A stretch of 64,000 nt of DNA from Salvia splendens (lineage: Eukaryota; Streptophyta; Magnoliopsida; Lamiales; Lamiaceae): the NCBI RefSeq assembly GCF_004379255.2, contig NC_056042.1:13315901-13379900 (forward strand), given 5' to 3'. Both the position numbers and the translations under genes were made by a program. This document shows, one piece after another, positions 21,038 through 33,287 of this stretch (within the stretch, counting starts at the first letter, position 1; the number at the start of each line of letters is the position of its first letter). Below the pieces are notes generated by a model. That model was not told the origin of the DNA. It searched no databases and saw nothing but the letters and a program-made list of their open reading frames with translations.

Positions 21038-21290
21038 CATGATAATCTACAAACCCTCTATAATACAAACTATACAAACTTTAGGCGTTGACATTGTTGA
21101 CATTCCCCCCAGTGACAGAATTTGTATTAGGCGTTGACATTGACATTCCCCCCAGTGACAGAATTTGTATTAGGCGTTGACATTGACATATGAATCCCAT
21201 TGCTAACCGTTGATTACTTACAAGGAGTGTGTAGGATTAAAGTTTGTAGTTTGTATTATAGATAGGGGTTTGTATTTGATCACACCTCTC
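21034..21290. mobile_element. 257-bp TIR element embedded in (TA)n
   Basis: It runs from GGGTCATGATAATC to CACACCTCTC between two (TA)n tracts. Subterminal inverted repeats are long: ACAAACCCTCTATAATACAA on the left pairs with the complement of TTGTATTATAGATAGGGGTT on the right, and the pairing extends to ACAAACTTTA. Inside, a roughly 43-bp unit with GGCGTTGACATTGACATTCC and CAGTGACAGAATTTGTATTA is repeated two to three times. It is non-coding and a different family from the 289-bp element. Confidence 0.8.
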
Positions 21291-21307
21291 TATATATATA
21301 TATATAT

Positions 21308-24225
21308 GATTTTGATCCAAACAAGAATCAATTTAAATAAAGAAATACAGACCAAATTTTAACCTTAGGATTAGACGGTTTTTTCATCTTAGGATTAGAT
21401 CTGATGGCTATTTTAATTTGATTTCTCATCCATTTTAAATTAAAAATAAAACGTTGAAGGCTAATTTTGGTACATCATTATTCCTCTTGTTATGGTAATT
21501 CCTACAATCATGCAATATTCTTATTTCAATTAAGATTTCTTTCTCCCACTCTATATCTTCGTGAAAAATTATTAACCATGATTCATTTTCTTCACCAGAA
21601 TCAATTTTATCGAATAAATTTGTCGATTTTATCATCTTCATCTTTAAATCACGGTTAACTCTAACCCAGACTTCACTTTTGCAAATTTTTCATCATCATC
21701 GTACGACTATTTCTACAACCGTCTACAAGTTTTTATTTCATCCTCAATATGAATTAATCGTGTATATATTATGTACCAGATTGTCATGCGACTTCTTCTC
21801 CTTCATCACTCCATTGATGATTTGTCTATTCACCTGTAATCTTAGTTATTGATTTTTCTCAAAATTTATTAGTGATTTTGCATATTTATTTCTTTCGAGA
21901 CCTTCTTAAATGGAAATAGGATCACTCCCAGTACCCGCATGGTAACAATGATGAAAGTGTAGATAATACGATTTATGGAGGTCAATTTTATTGATTGGTT
22001 TTCATTTAAATGTTATCAATTAGTTATTCAATAAATATTCTATTTTATGTTACTGTTATGACTCAATCATCTCGTTGTTATGTTCTTCGTTGTGTGTCAT
22101 CCATCATCATTGTTTAAATCTTCAACTATGTTTTTTGCATATATTTGTAGCATAGAATTGTGATCAATCTCAAAACCAATTTTAAAGACCGAACTGTTGA
22201 ACCTGTCATTGTTAGCTTGTTATAGGTCATATGATAACATCCGGATTTGAAAAATGCGGATGCCATTTTTAGATCATTTTAGGTCATGTTTACTATCATG
22301 ACCTAAAACCGACTAAGAATGACCTCCATATTGTCTAAAAATGACATATGGGTGTGGTTATGTGGTTATGCTATGATAGCATATTTTATGACTCGTATAT
22401 ACCTTTTTTATGTTCTATTATGACTCCTTTTTACCGTTGCTATGTTGTGATAGATGATATGACATGAATATGTCATTATTATGCTATATAATTTATAAAA
22501 GAATGACTTGTATTTCAGTTTTTCAAGCCCCAGACATTTTCATATAACAATGACCCTTATAGATACAATAAATTTGTCACATTAATAACTAAAGCAAACT
22601 CACAATATCAAGATGCAATGAAGTTTTACTGAGGAATCAAACTATGTTCTCTTAAATTACTTAAATTACATATAATAAAATGTCAAACATAAAATCCAAT
22701 GACATATCTAAACTACAAAAACAAGGTGATGAATGGAAAATTCTAAAGTCCCTCATTTCAATTGGTGAATAAAATAACCAATGTAACCGGCCATGAATAT
22801 CTGCAGTGTCTGATGCTAGACCCTTTTCTGACAACGCCTTTTCCGTTGGCCCTAAAATCACAAAGTGGCCATCAAAAGCAATTTAGAGCACGGCAATACC
22901 TTGAATGAGTCATTTACTTATCGAACGTCAAAATACATCATAATAGTATCTAGATAATCATATGTAAAGTAATTCCAAAACATTTCATTTCAAATTACTA
23001 CATTTCACATTTTCTGCTGTATACTTGCTCCCAACATTAGTAGTTTCAGTTGCTGCACACTTTGTTGATCCCTCCTTTTCTAGTGGCCCTGATAGCACAA
23101 ATAGGATACACATAACAACATATAAAGTACAATGAATACATACTTCCAGCATAATTCGTAATAAAAGCATAGTAATATCTGAACAATTATATTAGAAAAT
23201 AAATATGCCATATTTACAAGCCTATTACATCATTTAATATCAAAATTCAGGTCATTTCTGTATAAACTCGGTTACAACAACAAAACAATTTATTAACCTG
23301 ATAAATATGTCATTTATTAACAACAAATAGGTCATGGTTTTACTGACCATAGGAAATCAACATATTTACTGTACAGAAATGTGATTGTTCACAAAAATCA
23401 TTCAGAAAGCCCACAGCCACATAAAATTAAAAGTAATTTCATCAGATGTTCCTCAACCCTTCTTCTAAACCTGTTTATGTTCGAATTTTGAATTTCCAAC
23501 TTATTCCAAAATAAAAATGACTGACAATGTCAACAAAAAAATTATTGTCCGATAGCCCCAAAACCATATTCATTGTATAATTGTTTGTATTCGCAATCGA
23601 TTAAATGTGACGATTTATAGAGAGAATTCTTCCTAAAAAAATACAGTTGACCACATAATACCTTTTGGTGGGTCCTTTTTGGGTTCGCTTTTCTTCTTTC
23701 CAAGGCACGCGTTCATAAACTCCTCAAAAACATGTGAAACGAACTTCAGTTCACGCATATTATAGTAAATCACAAAAATGCGCAACAAGAAAAACCCTTA
23801 ACCTTTCTATCTTTGCTCTCGGTTTCAGACCCCCCGAGTTTCCACCATTGTTGTAGATGTCGTGAAATAGAAATCAGTGGAGAGTAATTGTTGAAAGAAT
23901 AGGGTTTCAGAGCAGGGGTTCAATCGTTCTCTTCAATTTCACTCCCACACGTATTAAGTTTTGATGATATATCTTTGTTGAATCCCATAAAATTCGCATA
24001 ATAAATAAATTTAATCACTCCCATTAAATCTGCCCACTAAAAACGGAAACGACGGTTCCACTTATTTGCAATCCCGCAAATACCCTCATATGACCTAATC
24101 CGAACTTGTTATGACACAAAAGAAACAACTTTTACGACAAATCATAGCCCTTAAATAATAAATCGAACGGTTGATAATTGAGCTGTATTTTGGTACTTAG
24201 GGGCCTCTTTTGATAGATTTAAACC

Positions 24226-24228
<3 letters not shown>
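21308..24228. mobile_element. 2.9-kb (TA)n-bounded segment related to the 289-bp element
   Basis: Between (TA)n tracts at 21291-21307 and 24229-24274. Its left end (GATTTTGATCCAAACAAG ... GAAATACAGACCAAAT ... AGGATTAGA) parallels the 289-bp element start. An internal block at about 22220-22345 has the same AGGTCAT/ATGACCTAAAA pattern. It could be a longer relative or parent of the short elements. On the minus strand a few exon-like pieces are visible (see 22661-23800), but no transposase motif is recognised. Confidence 0.45.
22661..23800 (-). pseudogene. Exon-like fragments of an unrecognised gene
   Basis: On the minus strand, three pieces look like exons. About 23790-23665 reads MRELKFVSHVFEEFMNACLG then KKKSEPKKDPPKG before a GTATTA donor. 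About 23085-22987 reads GPLEKEGSTKCAATETTN after a CAG acceptor. About 22860-22661 reads GPTEKALSEKGLASDTADIH after a TAG acceptor. The last two start alike (GP-EK), as if one exon had been duplicated. I do not recognise the family. A minor, decayed spliced gene carried by the surrounding (TA)n-bounded segment is one reading. Confidence 0.25.
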
Positions 24229-24276
<48 letters not shown>

Positions 24277-24370
24277 AGGATGATCAAAAATATATATAAA
24301 GATAGATAGAATATCAAAAAATATTGAATGTATAAACAACTTAATATCATTAATGCTTTCAAAAGTACTA

Positions 24371-24638
24371 CTCCCTGCGTCCCGGCTAAAATGACACATT
24401 TTTAGTCGGCACAAGATTTTAGGAGTTGTTTGCTAAGGTGGTTAATTGTAGATAGAGAGAATGAATGTAAGTATTAAATGAAGAAAGAAAGAGAGTTGAA
24501 TATTTAATTGAATTGAGAAAAAAAATGGTTAGTAGTATTAATTGGAGAGAGATAAAGTTACCAAAAAATAGAAATGTGTCGTTTTAGTTTGGACATACTA
24601 AAAAGGAAAGTGTATCATCTTAGTTGAAATGGAGGGAG
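24371..24638. mobile_element. Stowaway-type MITE, 268 bp
   Basis: Starts CTCCCTGCGTCCCGGCTAAA and ends GAAATGGAGGGAG, with TA on both sides (24369-24370 and 24639-24640). The ends pair imperfectly, so it is older than the one at 18226. Non-coding. Confidence 0.85.
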
Positions 24639-24814
24639 TACTTTGGACAGGTAAGTATAATATTGGGGTGTGTTTGTTGACCGTGCTTTGAAAAGGGTCC
24701 ATCTTGAATATGATTGAATGTTTGACCGAGAGAATGGTTATTGAGTTCTCATTATCTTATGTTTGATAGGTAGTAGTATATTAACCACAATTAACAAACA
24801 GATGTTTCATATAT

Positions 24815-26003
24815 GACTAAAGGCTCATTTTGGTCTTTAACATATTGCGATTTTTTTATTTTGTCCAAAACATTATCTTTTGAATTATTCGGCCCCTCAC
24901 ATTTGAAATCGGGCCGAAATTGGTCCAAAATGGACGGCGCCGTGATAAATAAACGGTCAACGGCTGTTAAGCCAATTTTGACCCAATTATGTATACTGAT
25001 TACATTTTTTAATTATTTAGAAAATAAAAATTATTATTCTTAAAAATATACGCTTTTCATCTTCTTCATTCTTCCACTTCATTCTTCTTCTTTTCAGTGA
25101 TGAACCCTAGTTATTGCAGTGACTCAAGGTCATCAGGTATGGAGCGTTCGTTGTACAGCAGAGGTTCCCGCGAGAGTTGCAGCCGACGCGACCTCCAATG
25201 CCGGTACGAGTCTTGCAATTGCAAGAAACTTGCTTCACTCTGAATCGTGAAAAGCCATGACAAATCTACAAGGGGGAAGCTCTACTTTGTTTGTGAGAGA
25301 AAAGATTGCACCTTTTCAAGTGGTGCGAACCAATTGACCCCATCGACAAAGACGACGGCGGCGGCACTTCTTTGCCGTTGCTGGGCGAGGCCGAAAGTGA
25401 CAGTTTTCGCTTGATTTCGGCATCAATCGATGAAAAAGATCGATCCATACATAAATTGGATACTGTTGTGAAGTTTTGATTTTGTTTCTTTGTTATTGTA
25501 ATGTTTGTTTATTTGTTGAAGTTGAAGTAATGAAGTTTGAGATGATGAAAAATTTGGAATGGTGAACAATCAGCTTAATTGTAGTGTTGTTGTGAACAAT
25601 CTGGAGTGGTGGAACAATTTGTGTTTTCTTTGGAATGGTGAGAGCAACAAGAAGTGGTACAAACTTGGTTGCACACCAAGTGTTTGATAAAACACCCATT
25701 CCAAAATTCAAAATAAATTTACTAAATGGAACTGTCCAAAATGGATTAAGTTACATTAATAAAATATATTTATTAGATTTGGGTAAATTAGATATTAGAC
25801 ATTAATAAAATATATTTATTAACTTAATCCGGTCAAAATGTAATTAAAATTCGTTGACCGTCCAATTTTTGACGGAACTATCCAAAATGGACCAAATGTG
25901 ATCAATTTTTATTTGTGAGGGACCGAATAATTCAAAAGATAATGTTTTTGACTCAAAATAAAAAAAATCGCAATATGTTAAGGACCAAAATGAGCCTTTA
26001 GTC
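24815..26003 (+). mobile_element. Mutator-like element with captured gene (Pack-MULE)
   Basis: Long terminal inverted repeats start GACTAAAGGCTCATTTTGGT at both ends and match for at least 90 bp, with weaker pairing beyond. A perfect 9-bp duplication TTCATATAT flanks it (24806-24814 and 26004-26012). Long TIRs with a 9-bp TSD are diagnostic of the Mutator superfamily. No transposase is present, so it is non-autonomous. Its middle holds a fragment of a plant GRF zinc-finger gene. Confidence 0.9.
25100..25530 (+). pseudogene. Captured GRF-type zinc-finger protein fragment
   Basis: GRF zinc fingers are short CxC ... C ... C modules that bind single-stranded nucleic acid. In plants they occur in many small proteins that end in a coiled coil and a membrane anchor. 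Here the reading starts MNPSYCSDSRSSG, gives RYESCNCKKLASL (CxC), an in-frame TGA, then GKLYFVCERKDCTF. After a one-base shift it continues to KWCEPIDPIDKDDGG. An Ile/Asp/Glu-rich stretch (SIDEKDRSIHKLDTVVK) and a hydrophobic end (FCFFVIVMFVYLLKLK) follow, matching the usual coiled coil plus TM tail. Two nonsense changes and one frameshift make it a pseudogene. It lies wholly inside the Mutator-like element. Confidence 0.7.
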
Positions 26004-26012
26004 TTCATATAT

Positions 26013-26852
26013 TGGTGAAATTATTGACATGAATTATGACCTAACATTTTTACCCTTAAGTTTGAGTTTTTTTATCCCCGATTCCTCTTTGCAACCCTAG
26101 AACACTTTGGAAACCTCTTAAATCTCCCTCCCGCCTTTCATTTCCCTCGTTACCCTTAGTGATTTTGAGGGAAATCTGAAAAGTGAAATGCAGCTATATT
26201 ATCTCTCTTCTTTTCTTCTAATCTCAGTCACCTGCTCATTTCTTCTTCCAATTTTTCCATTCGGCTTCATTTTTCCTGACGCAATAAGTTTACTTCTTTC
26301 CTTCTTTGTTTTTACAAGTTGAAAATAATTGCTTCTGTGTGGTTAGTTTTCCTCTGCACACATAGGGAACATTTATTTATTTTTACTTAGTTTCATGAAT
26401 TTCAATTCTTTAACGCTGTTTTAGAGAACTTCGCTTTTTTTAATTTTGTGTTGGAACCTCTATGTTTGTGTTTCTTCTGTTGAGTTCTGCAAAATAGGAC
26501 GTGCATTTGTCTTCTTAAGAGGTGGCTATGTAATCTGTATTCAATGTGACTTTCTATACAAAACAAGTTTGAAAAAAGGTTTGGAGAAAATAATACTCTT
26601 TTCCGTCTCTATAAATCGTGTCTATGTACTATGCACTCAATAGCTTTTTTTACAGAGTGGAAGTTACCTGAGTGAAATATTTAGTGTTCTAAATGAGGAT
26701 ATGCATTTGGTATAACATATGATTTTGGTTATTAAAATCTGCATTTGTAATGCATATGGATATATTATAATATCTATGTTTATGTCTATTAATATATTTC
26801 TTGTCTTATTCCAAGAGGTAACAAGAACCATGAACGACAACTACATATCTTT
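26013..26852. other. Unannotated DNA, possibly a 5' UTR/promoter remnant
   Basis: CT-rich leader-like sequence at 26160-26300 (TTATCTCTCTTCTTTTCTTC) followed by T-rich intron-like sequence. No coding frame can be supported. It is cut at 26853 by the copia LTR, so the gene it might have belonged to is not visible. Confidence 0.35.
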
Positions 26853-27989
26853 TGTTGGGATTCTTCTTCTTATAAGAGATAGCCGGGCGTAATACAACCC
26901 AAAGAAGGAATACAAAAGAACGAATTGAACCGAAATTACAATGGAAATATCGAAACAGTAAGACCGTAAAAGTGTTTAGCCGAGTCGAGGAGGCCTCTTT
27001 CCGCAAGACGAGATACGCCCCGGTAGTGCTCTCGGTTTGGCGTGTCGTCCCCAAAGATAAAACGGCTACGTCTCTGGTGAAGCAGTACCGCAATCAATAG
27101 AGCTCCGACGAACTGGATGGAGGAGATGACAGAGCTTTCGACAAGAAAAAACAATGCAGGATAGGGAGAGAGCTTATGATGCTATATGCTTTGTGAATGT
27201 TGTGTAGAGATGCATGGAATGACTAGCCTATTTATAGGCTCAGTCCACTGCTGGGGGTCAACAACCATGATGGCTGTCATCATTGCGAGATTGTAACTGC
27301 CGAACGTTACGGGCGTTACAAACCGTTACAAGAGCTGCTCCTTGACGCATCCGGACACGCACGCGTCTAGGTTCGAAATGAGGTGGACTTCATCATGTGT
27401 CAGCCACGTAGGCTCTTACCGCGTCATACTGACGATGTGTCATCCCACTTGGCTTGCTGGCGTGGAAACATTGGTGGTCAAAAAAGAAAAAGAACTACAA
27501 TAACCAGCCTTGGGATCGAGCCCAAGCACCAAGCCCCACGACCAGGCCCAAAGAACACTCCAAAGACCAATTGCCAAGATCCACGGACACGGGCACGGGC
27601 TCGGGCTCGAGGCTCGCGGCTCGCGGCGGGGACGGGCGACGGCGACGCGCGCGTGTGTACGCGTGTGGGCTCTACAGCCCATCTTAGTCCACTAGAATTA
27701 TTACATGTAATAATCCCACTTATTAAATACTTGTTTAATAAGCTTCTAACTTTCAATGTGGGATAATTAATCCCATGGCTTCTCTCATAGCTCATTTAAA
27801 TAACTAGTAATTATTTCGCAACTTTGATCCATTATTTCTCACTCACCGGGAATCGGATTTGAAAAAATGAATATACCACGGTCATCTACTCTGAACGTAG
27901 ATCGACGCTATATTATTTAATTTCACAAAATTAAATGTCTCGTCGGAAGTATTCTTGGTCAAAGTCCTTTGACCGCAACGATTCCAACA
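26853..27989 (-). repeat. Copia 1 3' LTR, 1137 bp
   Basis: Plus-strand ends TGTTGGGATTCTTC and GATTCCAACA make perfect copia-type termini on the minus strand (TGTTGGAATC ... GAATCCCAACA). A TATA-like CTATAAATAGG lies at about 27228-27238 on the minus strand. A very GC-rich patch (about 27580-27665, CGGGCACGGGCTCGG-like) creates open frames on both strands that are not genes. Confidence 0.9.
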
Positions 27990-28000
27990 ATCCCCCACAT
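27990..28000 (-). promoter_or_regulatory. Copia 1 polypurine tract
   Basis: The minus strand reads ATGTGGGGGAT directly before the LTR start, the primer site for plus-strand DNA synthesis. Confidence 0.85.
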
Positions 28001-28544
28001 GAGTGGAAATAGCCAAATGCATATGCATGCAGACACAAACTCAACCCTCAAGAGGTATATAAGCATACAGATAGATAGTTGTTGGCTTTGAACCCTCCAT
28101 AGTCGACACCATCGAATACACAGGCGGCTTAGTAGCGCGATGCTTTGAACTAATCCCCCACGTCGTGCACCGAGACAATGGTGTTAACGCTTAAACACCT
28201 CAACCTCATCCGTTCTCACGTTTTGTGTCCTTTGCGGCCTTGGACACCACTTTGGATTCATAAGTGTGTTATTTGAAGCGGCCTCACTTCACACTTATAT
28301 AGGTGATTCCTAATCGACTATCTTGCCCTACTTGGTCTCCTTGAGAACTCAATCTCCTCGAGATCCTTAGGAGTCATTAAAAGTGATAGACTTAGTCTCA
28401 CCACTAGGCAAGTTTTCTAACACTCTATTGTTCCCAACCATGATGACTGGAGATCCCAAGAACTTGGTTCAAAGGGACAACTAAGCTATGAGAGTTCATG
28501 AGAAACACTCAACTATATCTATATAGTTGGTGAGACTAAGTCTA
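28001..28544 (-). other. Copia 1 3' untranslated internal region
   Basis: Between the pol stop and the polypurine tract; no gene seen. A short palindromic word pair (AGACTTAGTCTCACCA near 28388 and TGGTGAGACTAAGTCT near 28528) brackets about 140 bp. Confidence 0.6.
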
Positions 28545-29755
28545 TCACATTCCCTCTAGCAACTTATTCATTTGATCACGGTTTAACCATTTGGTTAGCG
28601 GATCTGCTAGATTATCTATTGACTTCACATAGTCAATTCTAATCACCCCTGTTGTGATCAAATGTCTCACGGTGTTATGTCGTCGACGTATATGTCGAGG
28701 CTTACTGTTATAGAAGCCATTGTTTGCCCTTCCAATAGCCGCTTGGCTATTGCAGTGGATCAGCACTGGTGGCACTGGCTTAGACCAACATGGAATATCT
28801 TCAAGGAAGTTCTTAAGCCACTCGGCTTCCTCACCAGCCTTATCTAAGGCAATGAACTCTGATTCCATTGTTGATCGGGCTATACATGTCTGTTTTGTGG
28901 ATTTCCACGATACAGCACCACCCCCAATAGTAAAGACGTATCCACTTGTTGAAAGTGAGTCTCTATTGTCGGATATCCAATTTGCATCACATTTCCCTAC
29001 AAGTACCGGGGGGTATCTCGAGAAGCGTGGCCCATGATTTTGAGTATGTTTTAAATATCTCAAAACCCTCACAAGAGCTCTCCAATGCTCTTTGCTTGGA
29101 TTGCTCGTGTAACGACTCAACTTATTCACGGCACAAGCAATGTCAGGTTGAGTGCAAATAGTCAAGTACATAATGCATCCGATGACCCGTGCATACTCTT
29201 CTTGTGCAACGGGCTCGCCTTTGTTCTTGCTCAAGTGAACGTCGAGTTCAATTGGAGTCTTAACCGACGCGCCATCATAGGCTTTGAATTTATTCAATAT
29301 CTTCTCAACATAATGTGATTGTGTTAAGATGATTCCATCAGACGTTCTTAGAATCTTCATTCCAAGAATTGCATCGGCTAGACCCATGTCTTTCATGTCA
29401 AAGTTTCTCTTTAACATGGCCTTTGTATCGTTAATTACTTGAGTGTTGCTACCCAAGATTAACATATCATCAACGTATAGACACACTATAATTTGGCCGT
29501 TATTAGTGCTCACGATGTAGACACATTTGTCGCACTCGTTGATTTTAAACCCATTTGATAACATCACATTATCAAACTTCAAGTACCATTGCAATGGCGC
29601 TTGTTTCAATACATATAGAGACGTTACGAGCTTGCATACTTTTTTCTCTTATCCAGGTACTACAAACCCTTCGGGTTGTTTCATATAAATTTCATCTTCT
29701 AGTTCACCATTTAGAAATGCAGTCTTTACATCCATTTGATGAATCTCAAGATTGT
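28545..29755 (-). pseudogene. Copia 1 reverse transcriptase C-terminus and RNase H
   Basis: From 29755 the minus strand reads [17 protein letters not shown] (RT domain core), a stop/indel near 29610, then [17 protein letters not shown] and the active-site motif CLYVDDMLI. RNase H follows with [34 protein letters not shown] and [12 protein letters not shown], ending [19 protein letters not shown]. It continues the fragment that ends at 46940 on the other side of the Athila insertion. Polymerase Asp-Asp and RNase H acidic residues are present. The gene is cut in two, so it is not expressed as a whole. Confidence 0.92.
29751..29755. repeat. Target site duplication ATTGT (left)
   Basis: ATTGT before the Athila-like 5' LTR, matching ATTGT at 46935-46939. 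A third copy at 35192-35196 belongs to the later tandem duplication. Confidence 0.93.
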
Positions 29756-31258
29756 TAGTAAGTCGTATTCTAGGCCTTGGTTACTGGTCAGTATAATGTG
29801 CATAATTGGAATATATCTGCAAAACAGTTGCTAAAGTGTGTAGGGAAGTGTTCAGGCCAGTATGGGAATGTTAGGAGAATTCAGGTGAGAAAGGCGTCAG
29901 GATGTTGCTATCCTGACCTGTATGCATGCCAAAAAGGCTCGAGATGGAGAAGAATGATAGCTGGGAAGATCATCCGCAAGCAAGGGGGCAAAAGAGTCAT
30001 TTCATGTTTGAAGTCTACCCTAAAAATCAAGGGAAGCCTCCCTATAAAAGGAAGCCACTTGGAGAGAGAAAGAGGATCGATTAGTTCATCAATTCCTATG
30101 CTTAGTTAGCAATCTCTCTTCGGTAGATCAATCCTTCAGCATTATCCTTTATATTCTCATTCCTCACCGACAGCCATGGTCACCTGAAGCTCATCAGTTC
30201 GCCGGAGTTCCACATCCTTTCGTTACAGTCAGCGTGTTTCGTAATGTTAACAGTTTCATCGCCCGGAGTGGCAAACAATCTTTATTTGCTTTCTTAGTTA
30301 ATCGCACTTTGTTTTCTTACGTTGGATTTGTTGCACTTTCAATATTTGCTTACTTTGCAGTCTTAGTTGTGATCCAAACGTTTCTATGATATGAAGTTGT
30401 TTTGTGCATCGGTTCTTGTTTGATCTCGTTCTTTTCTGCCTAGATAGCTTAAATCCAGTAGTTACGGTAATTTCTAGTTGTTGCGAGCATGTTTCCATTT
30501 CCGAATTGATAGATCTGAGTTCTTGAGTTCAGTTTGCTGGTATATTTTAGATCTGAAATGGTTAAATCTGAAAGCCTAGTTTACGTAGTTTCTGCCACCT
30601 TGCATGTCACCCAGTTAGTTTAGTTGCAGTTTCGGTATTTGATCTTTTGATTTGAGGTTTTAATTGTAGATCTGTGTTCATGAAGTTGTTAATCTGTGTT
30701 TCTATGGTGATAATTCTGGATTCGCTGATCTGATTTGATTCATGTTGAAGAAGATAATATCTCCATCCAACTTTTGGACCACTTTTGCTTTTTAACCACT
30801 TTTTACTTTTGCCCTTTACTTTTAGCTCTCACTTTTCAGATCTGTAGGCCTAGTCACCTAACTACCTCTTTTCCTATGATATTCCGTTTAGCCTTTTATA
30901 GTAAACTCGTACTTTCCATATATTTCCTGAAACCTATGCTCCCCACTTTCCACGTACACAGCTACATGTCAATCATCTTTCTCCCCGCCTCCTAGTAAGT
31001 AGAGTAACATCTTAAATTCCAGCCTAGATAAAGTCTCAACCCAAAGCGTGGTAGCTAACCAAACCTTTCTAGAATTTCACCACAATTTCCAAAGCGCATT
31101 CATCTCTGTGGGATTCGACCCTTACGTCCACTATACTAGTCAGTAGAAGTGAGTTGAGGAATTATTGATACCAGGTTCAGGCATAGCTAGGGTTCCATAC
31201 TGATCAGTAGGATACATCCTGTGCACGACACGACACCTGACACAAACCTGCTCTTTCA
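29756..31258 (+). repeat. Athila-like 5' LTR, 1503 bp
   Basis: Starts TAGTAAGTCGTATTC (first bases altered from TGATAAGTCG) and ends CTCTTTCA. A TATA box TATAAAAG is at 30043-30050. It differs from the 3' LTR at perhaps 3-4% of positions by eye, so the insertion is not very recent. Confidence 0.92.
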
Positions 31259-31260
31259 AA

Positions 31261-31280
31261 TGGCACCGTTGCCGGGGATG
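31261..31280 (+). promoter_or_regulatory. Primer binding site, tRNA-Asp type
   Basis: TGGCACCGTTGCCGGGGATG, two bases after the LTR end; one change from the Athila consensus TGGCGCCGTTGCCGGGGA. Confidence 0.9.
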
Positions 31281-31363
31281 AATGGCGTTATTAACTGTTA
31301 TTGTGTTTGTGACTTTGGCGTACATATTGTGGATAATTTCTCTATTTCTTTTTATTTCAGTTT

Positions 31364-33243
31364 ATGAGAAGCAGTTCGGCTCCTGACCAGTGGAGACCGA
31401 AGATACTTCAGCGAGGATCTATACTCGTAACCACTCGATCCGGCCTGTCGACAGCTTTGTCTGATTTAGGTTCGAGTAGTGACGAAGAACAAGACACCAT
31501 AGAAGGAGGAATACCAGATAATCCAAGGCTACAGTTGGAAGGCAATCCAAGGAGAATGGCTGACCACGATGATGACGATCCAGAGATCGGAACGCTGAAT
31601 GCGCATACCGAAGGAGAACCACCACAAGCTATAGTAGTCACCCCGGGGCAGACAGCCTGTGATGTGAAGCCCCATGTTATTGCAATCCTGCCCACGTACT
31701 TTGGAAAGAGCTATGAAGGCCTTTACGAATTCCTCCATAAGTTCTGTAAGATTTGTAGGGCACAGAGAAGGCCAGCAGGGGCGACCGAGGATGACTATAG
31801 ATTGAAGGATTTGCCGTTCGTTCTAAAAGGGGAGGCTAACACCTAGTTCATGCGACTGCCCCCCAATTCCATTGAGAGTTGGGCAGATTTCAAGTCGGCA
31901 TTCTTAGGGGAATTCTTCCCGTCATCAAAGATGAGCGAGCTGAAAAGAGAGATCACTAGTGTGAAACAAGGGTACGATGAACCCTTGAGTGACTATTGGG
32001 TGAAATATATGAGCCTCTTGGATGCATGTCCGAATCATCGTATGGACGATATAGAAATACATCATACCTTTTATGAGGGGATGAACAAGGCAACAAAGGA
32101 CCTAGCAAACTCCTCGTCAGGAGTAAGTTTCACGCAGTTAAGGGTCAGTGAAGCTAAAAGAGTCCTAGGGGAGTTATTGAGTGCAAAGAAGGAGTACGAC
32201 AATTCAAGAGATGGTTACAGCAGAGAAAGGCTTGCTAGTGTCTTGTCTACTGACCAGGAGCACAAGTTAGAGCAAAAGATGGATTTGAAAATGGACGAAT
32301 TGAAGAAGACACTCCTTAGCGCGATCGAGAAGAACGCACCGCCCACTTCCCCAACTAGGAACTACAAAGGTACAGAGCAGGGAAATCAAGGACCAGGCTA
32401 TGATCAGCCTAATGATTTCGTCAATATGGAGCAAGTCAATGCTGCGGGGTACTATAATTCTAATGGGAATTGGATCAAGGGAAGGCAGCGGGACGGACCA
32501 TGGAGGGACCATCCGAACTTTCGATGGGGAGACGGGAACCAAAATCAGAGCCAAGGTCAAGGTCAGAACCAATACAACCCCCACCCGACCAGAATCCCAA
32601 CCGTGGCCCAGCAAATCCTGACCACCAAGCCAACTGGTCAGGAAGGAACCAACAAATCCATAACCAGAACTCACAACACCAGAACCCGAACCCTGTTTAT
32701 ATACCACCCCACCAGAGAAACTTTCAAAATTACCAGAATCAGCCTAATCAGGGTCCACAACATCAGCAGCACCAAAACCAGTTCCAAAACCAAAACCAGA
32801 ACCAATATCACCAAGATCAGTACAACCCTCCTGGCCAGTATAACCAGTACCCGCCTAACCAGAACCAACAAAACTTCTAAAATTTTCAGCCCAACCAAAA
32901 TTCCCAGTATAACCAGCACCAAAGGCCAAATCAGTCCCAATATCCTAACAGGTCAAGACGATCTATGGAGGATATGATGGGAGAATTACTTGCTTCGCAG
33001 CAGGACATCAAGGGTGAGTTGCAGTCCAATAATGAAGTAGTGCAGGGGATGCAGAATGCCCAGAAGGAGCATAAAGCGAACATTGATATGATGAATAGGC
33101 AGTTGGCCCAGCTGGCAAGTTCGATGGGTGAGTTAAAAGGAAATTCAGGAAAACTCCCGTCTACGGTCCATGTGCCTGAGAAAGCAAACGTGAGCCCAAA
33201 CCAAAGAAGTCCAGTGGAGAATCAAGTGGAGCAACATTACTGA
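31364..33243 (+). pseudogene. Athila-like gag (copy 1)
   Basis: Begins MRSSSAPDQWRPKILQRG, 84 bases after the PBS, and covers the retrotrans_gag region (DYRLKDLPFVLKGEANT, then RLPPNSIESWADFKSAFLGE) that would form the particle shell. An Asn/Gln-rich tail and a predicted helical segment (MEDMMGELLASQQDIKGELQ) follow. Lesions: TAG for Trp at 31844-31846; a one-base loss near 32587 that throws the Asn/Gln stretch out of frame; a TAA at about 32878; and a deletion near 33195 that ends the frame at 33243. The minus-strand copy keeps the Trp. Confidence 0.88.
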
Positions 33244-33287
33244 GAGAAGTTATCTCGGAAGAGGAGCTACACAAACCTCTACCCCAA

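Noticed and set aside
26160..26645. CT-rich leader and short frame as a host gene start
   Set aside because: No coding frame longer than chance and no recognisable protein; left as unannotated.
27383..27795. Overlapping frames on both strands in a GC-rich patch
   Set aside because: Composition effect inside the copia 1 LTR; no family resemblance and no splice or start context.
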